From NCBI GenBank assembly GCA_000934385.1, contig KN880756.1, positions 1 through 23,741 of the forward strand: a stretch of 23,741 bases of DNA, given 5' to 3'. Position 1 is the first letter of the stretch. The number at the start of each line of letters is the position of its first letter. Under the pieces are notes generated by a model. The model was not told the origin of the DNA. It made no database searches and saw only the letters and a program-made list of their open reading frames with translations. The position numbers were made by a program, and so were the translations under genes. Positions 10,153-18,476 of the stretch are shown here, piece after piece. The stretch comes from Cylindrobasidium torrendii FP15055 ss-10. Taxonomy: Eukaryota; Basidiomycota; Agaricomycetes; Agaricales; Physalacriaceae.

Positions 10153-11303
10153 TCACGATGTTGCTAAACTGCGCCCAAAGTGAACTGATATTGCCAAACT
10201 CCTTCCAATCCGAACGCCATGGTTATGAGGAAGCCCCATTTCGACCCCTGTGTATACTCCGCTCTTGCCCTCGAGCTTCAGATGGCGCCGCCGTGCGTAC
10301 CCATGCAAAAGCACGTCTACATCATCAAAGTCACCTCTCTCAGTGCAAAGAGGGAACATGGCCGCTCCGTAGTCGCTGCTCTTCCGTAGAACAGTAATCG
10401 CTTGAGTGGTGCTTAGGTCAAGGTCGCTTGCGATGAGTTGTGAAGCAGCGTGTGGTGCAAGAACACGGCAAATGAAGTCCACTGGCTGGATAGGCTTGAG
10501 GAGGGACTGGTCCATTTGCGAAGGCGGGAACATGTCGTATAGCGTGGCTTGGATAATGGCCATCCCGCGTTCCCCGTAACTACGCGTATCTTGTCAACTT
10601 TGGTAGAAGCTAATGAGTTATGGACGCACTATCCTGGGCGCATCTTGTCAAAAGTTGCGAGTTGACTGTGGACTTGTCCATACGTGTGCGCACCACACAT
10701 CTCGATTTCGCCCACAAGCTCTAGCCAAAAATGATTGCGCGTGCGGGCATGGACATTGTGGACAACTGGTCCAAGCTCTTTGGCAAGCGCGCGAACACGA
10801 GCTTCCACCAACGAGAAGTCAATGTCTTTTGGCCAATGATTGGCGTTTGCCTCCGGTAAGATGACCTGTTCAAATTGATGACGCTGGCAGACAGGCAGAA
10901 AGAGGTCCATGTCGTGCGCTCGGAGTCCGTAAGCGTTTTGAGGCCGTGGGCAGGGCACAGATGCTTTTATAGCGCGTTCCATGAGGGATAGAAGATGCAG
11001 TGAAGGGCTGGAGGGTAGTTCCTTGTCACAGAACGGACAAAGCTCCTTGTTCTGGGGCGCTGCTTTCGATGAGCCCCTGCAAGCAAAGATAACTAACTAC
11101 GCACCAACATCGCTGCTTTCCGAAGCAGGAGAAAGTCTGCCTATCAAATCCTACGCTGGCGTGACATAGGGTAGAACTCACATGCAGCGTTCCATACGGT
11201 CGTTCCATTCCAGAGAGTGAGGCGCAGGAGTACCAACAATGGGGGAAACGGGGAAAGGGGCGGGACAAGCTTGATAGTGGCGTACACTAGGTGGTGCCGT
11301 CAT
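10153..11303 (-). CDS. RTC4-like domain protein (331 aa)
   Basis: Exons 11303-11182, 11076-10630 and 10579-10153 give 331 residues. The second intron (50 nt, GTGCGT...GTAG) restores the family hallmark GYYGERG across the splice, which strongly supports the model. The first intron is 105 nt (GTGAGT...TTGCAG), long for this locus. Visible family features are a zinc-like motif CPFCDKELP (C54, C57), PRPQNAYGLRAHDMDLF followed by CQRH, WPKDIDFS, and after GYYG a stretch with FICRVLAPHAASQLIASDL. Yeast Rtc4 is linked genetically to telomere capping, but the molecular role of the domain is unknown. Agaricomycetes carry many RTC4-like copies, mostly of unknown function. The last 40 residues, including an imperfect duplication of GRSLA, are probably lineage specific. 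An in-frame TAA 12 nt upstream fixes ATG 11303 as the start. Confidence 0.85.
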
Positions 11304-11416
11304 GGAACAGGTTTTTTATTCTTCTCCTGGTGTGCGGCAGGAGAGATGTCGTCTCCTGCGAGTTGGTGGATGAGGAATGGCAGCAGGTTCAAAACGCCGC
11401 CCTCATCTGACATCAT
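11300..11416 (-). CDS. Possible 38-codon upstream ORF overlapping the RTC4-like start (ATGA)
   Basis: Starting at tandem ATG codons (11416 and 11413), a short frame reads into MSDEGGVLNLLPFLIHQLAG and stops at TGA 11302-11300. That stop overlaps the RTC4-like start codon at 11303-11301 in the arrangement ATGA. Its composition looks more protein-like than random. It could be a regulatory upstream ORF, or a remnant of an N-terminal exon now separated by one frameshift. Sequence alone cannot decide. Confidence 0.3.
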   Translation of the reverse strand: MMSDEGGVLNLLPFLIHQLAGDDISPAAHQEKNKKPVP

Positions 11417-11550
11417 GATGGCTGTGTGACATTCGGCAGGCACTCGCGACGCGGGCATATGACAATAACACGGTGAGTTGAATAGCACAGCCATACTTAC
11501 AGTACATACGATACATTTTTGTTACTACTATAACTACCAGTGTTGCCGCT

Positions 11551-12110
11551 TCAGTTGTTGAGCCATGTGGATAAGTCGTTAGCTTGAAGCCTAACATTGA
11601 GCCAGAAATCGTCTTCACCAGACGCGTTGATTTTGCGGTCGATAAACGCGGCGAGATAGACTTTCATGCTGTCGACATATTTGTTCTTGATCTGGGAAAC
11701 GGCCTGCTTGTCTTTGTCGGCGGTACTCCTGGCCATGGGTTGAAGTAATGGTGTAATCCGGTCTTTGAGGACAAAATGGTAGTAATGTCCTGCGACAATA
11801 TCAAGGACGGCAGCCAGGCGTTTGCGACGAGAATCAAGGTCGTCCAATACTTCCATTGGAGCTATTAGAGTAAGCTAATTACAACTGTCGAACAAGGGCC
11901 CCAGTACTCACTGTCAGTAGTTTCGCGTGCGCGCAAAACTAGCAGGAGGACCTTCGTAATTGCTCTGTATAGCACTTTGTCGGCAGCAAGAACTTCGTGC
12001 GTGGCCACATCCGATGTAAGGAGGGCCTCGGCATTGGGCGAAGCTTCAAGGTCTTCGTAAAATCCAAGAAAGCGCTGCAGTCGTTTTTCGTACGACGTAA
12101 GGGTGGACAT
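11551..12110 (-). CDS. Small unknown protein, two exons (169 aa)
   Basis: I do not recognise this product. Exons 12110-11912 and 11861-11551 join through a 50-nt intron with a consensus GTGAGT donor and an AATAG acceptor, giving 169 residues. The product begins MSTLTSYEKRLQRFLGFYED and is rich in Leu, Ala, Lys and Asp in a pattern that predicts nearly all alpha helix. No signal peptide, membrane segment or catalytic motif is visible. It lies 247 nt upstream of the RTC4-like start and about 166 nt downstream of the next small gene, all three on the minus strand. Such tight spacing is normal in compact fungal genomes and does not prove co-regulation. Confidence 0.7.
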
Positions 12111-12276
12111 GGCGGTAACTAGACAGGTAGTTTCTGCGGCCTATTTAACATGCGCATCACCTATGTCCGCCTAATGTTCGCTTGTACTTGGGTCAACGGG
12201 GGCGCAAGCAATTCTGGAAGCCAACAAACGTCTGAAGAAGTGTTTTATTTTGAGTAAAGGTACTACTATTTTCTCG

Positions 12277-12807
12277 CTAATCCATGGCACTCGAAGATTG
12301 GTTTGGCTGCAGGTGCAAGGCGTCTAGCGCCTCATTCTGCGGGGTTGATGCCGTGGTGCTGTGGATAATGGGGTAGGCTTCTGAGAAATATCGGACTCTC
12401 CCCAACTCTCGGGACACGCGATGACAATAAACAATGTGCCCCAGAGCGAAATCGGCCTCATCTAAATTGAGGCGGCGGAGAGAAAATTCGTAGAGTGCAC
12501 ATTCTTGTAGCCACTCTAACGTTGGTGAGTACGAGTGGTTTCCTGAGCGGCGCGACACACCTGGCACATCTGTGTCATCGACAAATGCCTTGTATTCAGC
12601 TTCCAAACTACAACAGGCGTCGTCCAAGACCAGCCTGGCAGCAACGGCTGCTGCGAAGAGGTCCTCCGAGGTGAGGGCGGCTTGTGTATTGTTGATGGAA
12701 AGGGCCTCGTAGTACAGGGAGAGCAGGTCGGCAATGAAATACTCGTTGGGCGACATGCCGAAGACGGTGGACATGACGGTTGGGGGGAAGATTGTCCGTC
12801 CACTCAT
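12277..12807 (-). CDS. Small unknown intronless protein (176 aa)
   Basis: This is a single uninterrupted frame of 176 codons from ATG 12807, starting MSGRTIFPPTVMSTVFGM. The sequence is acidic and probably helical, with stretches such as ADLLSLYYEAL and EDLFAAAVAARLVLDDACC; the C-terminal 25 residues are Ser/Thr/Asn rich and likely disordered. I recognise no family. It is divergent from the TET-like gene, and the two share a 343-nt promoter region that contains several inverted and direct repeats. The absence of introns contrasts with its intron-dense neighbours; the size alone may explain this. Confidence 0.65.
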   Translation of the reverse strand: MSGRTIFPPTVMSTVFGMSPNEYFIADLLSLYYEALSINNTQAALTSEDLFAAAVAARLVLDDACCSLEAEYKAFVDDTDVPGVSRRSGNHSYSPTLEWLQECALYEFSLRRLNLDEADFALGHIVYCHRVSRELGRVRYFSEAYPIIHSTTASTPQNEALDALHLQPNQSSSAMD

Positions 12808-12967
12808 CCTCCGCCCGATCTATGCAGGGCGCTTCGACCAAACCGGCAGATTAACGCCAGACGCGGACATTGTTCAACAGTCTCCGCGGTGTACTAGCAC
12901 TTGCTACAATGCCGTTACAAGTACGGTACATAGAACAGAAATGAAAGTACATACAACTGCGAGTTGT

Positions 12968-12988
12968 TCAATATTAAATCAATATTGA
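12968..12988. repeat. Perfect 8-bp AT-rich inverted repeat
   Basis: TCAATATT at 12968-12975 pairs with AATATTGA at 12981-12988 around the 5-nt loop AAATC. It sits in the divergent promoter region and may bind a dimeric factor or simply reflect AT-rich sequence. Confidence 0.5.
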
Positions 12989-13075
12989 TTATTGCTTTGA
13001 CCGCAAGGCGCATCCAAGCACTGATGCCGCTTGAGCAACTGATGCCATGTTTGGTGATCACCTCTGTCGCAAACA

Positions 13076-13127
13076 TATGATGTCAGACCTGTGCATCTGT
13101 GGAATTTCGCACAGGTATGACATCATA
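13076..13127. repeat. 19-bp inverted repeat with 14-nt loop just before the TET-like start
   Basis: The left arm TATGATGTCAGACCTGTGC (13076-13094) and the right arm GCACAGGTATGACATCATA (13109-13127) pair at 18 of 19 positions; the loop is 13095-13108. The right arm ends 23 bp before ATG 13151, so the repeat is either in the 5' UTR, where the RNA could fold, or at the promoter as a two-sided protein site. Each arm contains TGATGTCA or its complement TGACATCA, a CRE-like core of the type bound by bZIP factors. It could also be a relic of a small inverted-repeat element. Confidence 0.8.
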
Positions 13128-13150
13128 GGCTAATTCTTGATCTGCCCATC

Positions 13151-16100
13151 ATGACTTGCAACCCAAACCGTCCGCCAAAGCCGCTTGAGGGCGAGCATAT
13201 TCTCACACTTTCAGCCAACCGACATTATTTACTGCCGGAATTTGTTGTGCGCGATTCCCACCCGCTCTTTCCAACCGAGGTCGTGCCATTTGTGGGCAAG
13301 GTGTACGTGTATCGGACGTCTTTGGACCCTAGCGAGATGGAATGGATGAAGGAGAAGACACGCACTGGCCTCAAGATTCCTCAAGGTCCAGATGCTGAGA
13401 TGGCTGGACTTGGTGCGTGCCTCGCTCAGGCGCTCACACATCTTATCTGATGTGATTTAACATAGGCCTGCTCGAGCTCAAGGAAGGGGATGCGATTTTT
13501 GCCCGACCAGAGCATGCTGAGGATTGCATGCAAGACATCCTTCAAGCCGTTGTGTCCCATCCGTGCGTACATGTGTCCGCTCGACCTGGATCATGCGCTG
13601 ACTTTTGCAGAGGCATTGCATTTCCTGGTGATGTGCTTGACAAGCTCATCGCATTGAGGAATGAGATCATTGGGACTGCGGACGAACGTCAGGATGGCCT
13701 GACAAGGATAGAGTTGGACAAGCGTTGGCTGCCAACGCAGAGCGCGAGGTGCTCGTCAACAGGGTTTCAGACGCAAAGGCAAAGGCAACGCGTTGCCCCG
13801 GCAGCTGCTACCAAGTACGAGGGGGAGACGGACTGGGGTCTTGATGCTCGTCGTCGCGTCCTCGAGGTGAGTCCGGCTAGGTTGTGTGATCCATGCATTC
13901 ACACCGTGTTAGGTCTTCATTGGTGTCGCTCTACAGTCCTTGAAATCATACGCCCCGGATACTTACCAGGTTCTTAAGGATAATGCAGATATTAGGTATT
14001 CTACGTAGGCTTTATGTTCGAACAATGCAACTTATTTTGTCCAGAAACATACCTCCTTTGGGCAGACATGACAACTGCGCATTCCTCGCGACCCAAATCA
14101 ACATGGCCTCCGCTGTGAAGCACGAGTCAAGTCGGCCGCGTTTCTTTGGATTTGACCTCGCATTAAACTTACGCTACCCTACAGGGGAAGGCCTAGCGCG
14201 TGAAATGAGCGAGTTTGGGTCTGAACACCGCGACAAGACAGATGCACGAGGGGGATACACTTGCATGATAGCAAGTCCCTTCCTCAACGGTCATGAGAAT
14301 TACGAGCCTGGGAGATTTCATCTCCTTGAACTTGGCGTATTCGTGATTCTTGCGTCGACTCTCTGCGTCCTTTTTTCTGGCCTACGGCTTCATGGGGGAA
14401 CACCTCCACGCGCGCCTCCTGGCGAGGAGGTAGATCCAAATGTCACCAGATTCGTGACGGTGTTCTATCCACCGTCTGCCGCATTCGAAGGGCGTGCGTC
14501 CTACACCATGTTTGCAGGGCCCCGGGACCAGCCCATATTGCAAACGCCAGAGTACACAGACATCGAGTGCGCATTATTCAAGTGTTGGCCAGCGTTGTAG
14601 GCTTACACGTAGAACAGGCGAGAGCACTACACACATGCGCTCTCGGTTAATCATGCAAACATCGCAGCCGATGGACCAGGAATCATGGAGCGTATCAGCG
14701 TTGTGACGGTCATCGTTCGATTCATCGTCCAGATGCTGATTATGGCGCTTCGACAATTGCCTCTCGAGTACGCCGTGAAGGTCGATGCGGCCAAGATCCT
14801 TGAGGCGGTCTCGTTTGATGATGAGGAGACGACCTTAGATGGAGAGAAGACAACCGTCCGTAGGACCCTTGGACCATGGGATAACGCGCCGCCGGTACAC
14901 GGGCATGCAGCAGATGCTTTCAAAGATACAGGTGTGCACTTTTCTCATTGCTCGAGCTGTGATGCTAATAATTTACAGATACCGAAGCCATTACAGACCC
15001 GCGCGTTAAGATACATCGTAGGTTCCGCGAACACTCCAGCCGCTTAGGAAGTGTTATCCCTTTCTGCGCAATGCCGCAGTCCTTGCCTGATGAGGGTATG
15101 GAGGCGGGGAAGGCCAGAAATGCTGGCGGACGCTCAAGAGGTGCGTCGGCTGTGCTGCAGCGCTTGTTGTTCTCACTGGTCCCCAGCTACGAGGAGCTCA
15201 CCCAGAAAGGCGTCTGCAGTCGCTAGGAAAGGTGGAGTCCGGACCAGGCGGAGTAATGATACTCAGCGTAAGGTGTACTGTCTTTTCCACGTACGCCAGC
15301 ACTCATCATAATACAGTGAACTTCCAGAGCACTGCCCGTGCCCACAAGACTGCTGTCCGAGCTCTTGTGAAGCTGGATCGTAAGCGCGTACGGAGCACCC
15401 AGTCGTTTCCGCCTCCTAAACGACAGCGGAGGTCATCTGCTTCGAATGGGCCGCGCAAGGCGTCTGGCGCTTCGCTTGAGGACCATCCAGGCGGTGAGGA
15501 GGAAGCAGAGGAAGCGATAGACGAATTCATTGTGACAGGGATCCTTTCCCACCGATGGGTGCGTGTATAGCAGGCGAATGACAAGCGTGTATGCTCATCA
15601 TCTTTAGGACGACAAGAACCAGCTGTTTTACACGGTTGAATGGGGTAGCAGTGGTGACAAAGAGGAGGTTCCCAGCGAAGAACCACTATCCAGCTTGTGA
15701 AATGTTTCGCACAATCATTTCGGCTTCAGTTCATGTTTTTTCAGGACGCCTGCAGCCGATGGCGAGGGAGGCTGCTTGAGCCTTCTGAACAGGTATCATG
15801 AGCTGAACGGGATGTCCATGAAGGTGTGCCGAGCAACGCGCCGTCATCCTCAGACTTGGGAGGTCCATGCGGACAAGCACAGCGACGAGAGGACACCTGT
15901 GCCAGCCTTTGTGACCGATGTCCAGGGTGGGATGGAGAGTGCGGGTTGTGAAGAGGATTCCGGAGACGATAGCAGTGGGGGTGTCGAGGACCACTCTGGC
16001 GAAGAAGACAACGACGCAGGAGGTGTGGCGGTGGAACAAGCGACAGATACTGGTAGTCGAATGACTCTCCGTAAGAGATAGCTTGCCCTGGCTGGAGAAG

Positions 16101-18232
16101 CAGCTCAAAAATCACTGTAGGTTTAGACGCTACGCTGTGTGAAAATCCCGCTCAGCAGAATACGGACGATGATCTGGAAGATTGCGAACTTGGCGAGGAG
16201 GAGGATGAATTTGAGGGCGCCTTTGAGGAACTCGAAGATAGTGCGATCTCGTCAAGTACGTGCAATGCTTCCAGGAGCATTGTGTTATGTTGAATGTCCA
16301 ACAGAGAGCCCTTTCATCCAGGGTCTATCTGTCGCATCGATCAGCGCTTCGGCAACTTCGTTTGTGCTGGCGCACCGAGCACTTAGCCACATCGAAGAGA
16401 AGCATCAGTCGGCCGAGTATCTTGGGTGGCTGACCAAGTATGTGGAGACGCTCTCACAATGTAAAACAGATGAGGTAGCATTTTCGACGGCTACTATGGT
16501 TTACCAAGGAATTTCGTCTGCAACAGCAGATGCACATGTTCAAATCGCGACTCAATCTCTACAGCGCCAGGTCATACTCCTGACGAGGTATTACATGCTC
16601 CTGTGGGCAACACGTCTGATTAATGATGCCGGGCAAGCGAGCTGGGCACAGACGCTGCGTTCAAAAGTCAAGGACGTCCTGCTGAACAACATTTCGGTTA
16701 CGACGGACAAGGTTATATTCGAGGCAAAGTGTCTTGGTTTCCCCTCTGCGAATATTCAAGAGTACTGCCTCATGCGTCCAGGAACTCCTGCCTCATGGAA
16801 GCGCCAGCCTAATACGGAGGGTCTTGACGCCAGGGTGGATTGCCTTGTGGTAGAAATCGTCGAGCACTGGCTTGGGTTGGTCTCAACAGACGAATCCAAG
16901 ATGCAGCGTCGGTTTTTGCAGGTCCTTGCCTCCCTTGACCTCAAGCTTCTGCTATCTATCTGGCTGCTTCCTTCCACCTGGGAGGCGTATAGCATGCCGT
17001 CAGCGTACGCGGTTATGCGCCAGGAAGGACGTCGTACAGGAGGCCCGGTATCTGAAATTCAGTGGAATTCGCTGGTGTCCGATCTAAATCAGGTGATGCT
17101 CGAAGACGATGATGCGTGCGTGGCATTTCTACTTTGACGACCACCACTGAAAAGCGAGCAGTGCGGAGCGAAAGGACGCTCTGGAAACACTTGCAAGTTT
17201 AGCCCAATCCTTCCTAGGCACGATGCCCTTAGCTCGAAAACTTCGAATGGTAGAAGGTATGGTTTTTGTGTTTCTGGCACATGTCGTGCGTTGACCGGCT
17301 TGTTGCAGCTTCCCCTGAGATTCCCGTTCCGCAGAGTAGGAGCGCTGCATTTGAGAGTGCTTTGATTCTTCCTCTCTATCAGTTTATCGTTGCGCTCATG
17401 CCTCTCCTCGATGGTCTGGCACAAACGAAGCTCCAGAAGGCGGTGCACAACAAGCTTGATTCCCGGCTCCCATTCCGTGAGCATGCGCCCACACGCCACC
17501 ACGTCCGTACCGATGCTCGATTCTGCGGCCTTCATACCGACGATGTCCTTGGCGTTGTACGCTCTCTGGTCATCAATCGCGGCTTGACGTTCAACACCGA
17601 GATGGTTTTCACCCACGGAGCATGGTTTGATTCGCCGGACGACTGGGCGTCCTTTCGTGGAACATCAAGCAAAGACGAACCCAAATACGTGAACAAGATG
17701 GCATATGGTCGAACACAAGGGCGGCATTCGGACAATTTTGGCTTGCTCTGGGAACAGAGCGAAGCCTTGGCCAACGCAATCAAATCCGTACCCATTGGCA
17801 AGATGACATTTACGCGCGCGCTCTACCTGATGCGCAAGCCTTGTCATATTCTGTCGTTTGGTGGGTTGACTTCGCTTCTGTTGGTCGAAGATTTGGTCTA
17901 TGCCGGGCTCGTCGAGATGCCATCACTTGAGGAGTTTGCGAAGGAGGCTGCGCGGCTGAAGATGGGAGCAGTGTCGGCGATGACAGAGATGTCGCTCGTA
18001 GCGAACGGGGCGTCCACGGCTGAGTGTTCAGCAGCTTTTGTCCGAGTATTCAAGTGAGTCCTGTGCAAATACGTCTGTGCTCTATCGCTAACGATTTGTA
18101 AGTTATCTGGACGATGTTCTTACCGCGGAACAGAAAGCCAAAATGTCTTTTGACATGTTCATGGTGGAGCATGCGCTGTGCAAGTTCACAAGGTGTAAGC
18201 GGTGGCATCAAAATAGGAGGACGACTACCTAA
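13151..18232 (+). CDS. TET/JBP-like 2OG-Fe(II) dioxygenase with chromodomain-like segment (1449 aa, 16 exons)
   Basis: Predicted to oxidise 5-methylcytosine or a similar base in DNA, using Fe(II) and 2-oxoglutarate. Exons: 13151-13412, 13466-13562, 13611-13866, 13913-13995, 14045-14566, 14618-14931, 14979-15140, 15187-15267, 15317-15558, 15608-15696, 15745-16070, 16121-16255, 16305-17115, 17162-17256, 17309-18053, 18103-18232. All 15 introns are GT-AG and 46-53 nt, and no frame is broken. The oxygenase core (about 233-400) has the iron ligands HRD (H294, D296) and H349 in LRLHGGTPP, with YEPGRFHLLELGVFV between them and the likely 2OG-binding R368 in TRFVTVFYP. EFIVTGILSHRW plus LFYTVEW (about 660-705) resembles a chromodomain. 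Acidic stretches follow (about 770-856). Residues 857-1449 match nothing I know and end with MVEHALCKFTRCKRWH. The oxygenase call is firm; the chromodomain and the claim of one single gene are less certain. Confidence 0.85.
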
Positions 18233-18476
18233 CGTGTACGATACGCTATTATTGCTAGAATTGCACATTGTTGAGAACAAATGGCCGAGTGGGTATGACT
18301 TGGAGAAGAAGTTTCCTGTGGGCTTGGGGTAGACGTGTAGGATATGACCACCTTTCTTTACGCATCTCTTTTCAAGTGTGTGGTTCGGACGTCAAAGTTG
18401 AATTGCATGTTATACTATGTGATCACGTTTTCTACGCTACAACAAAAACCGGAAAATACTCAAATATTCTACAAAG
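18233..18476. other. Convergent intergenic region between the TET-like gene and the 828-aa gene
   Basis: The two stop codons face each other 244 nt apart. The stretch should contain both 3' UTRs and polyadenylation signals. The AT-rich part near 18430-18470 may serve the minus-strand gene. I see no repeat or further gene here. Confidence 0.5.

Larger units (their letters stand above)
12808..13150. promoter_or_regulatory. Divergent promoter region between the 176-aa gene and the TET-like gene
   Basis: These 343 nt separate two genes transcribed away from each other and must hold both promoters. No coding frame is convincing. The region is unusually rich in symmetrical sequence: an AT-rich inverted repeat at 12968-12988, a 9-bp direct repeat ACTGATGCC with 18-bp period at 13020-13028 and 13038-13046, and a long hairpin at 13076-13127. 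The AT-rich stretch around 12965-12995 is the most plausible core-promoter-like element. Transcription starts cannot be placed from sequence. Confidence 0.55.

Noticed and set aside
14567..14640. Apparent frameshift and in-frame stops in the TET-like gene
   Set aside because: A 51-nt GT-AG intron (14567-14617, donor GTGCGC) removes both stops and restores the frame, so no lesion needs to be assumed.
15141..15316. Apparent one-base insertion and premature stop near 15.2 kb
   Set aside because: Introns 15141-15186 and 15268-15316 explain the frame change with normal splice sites.
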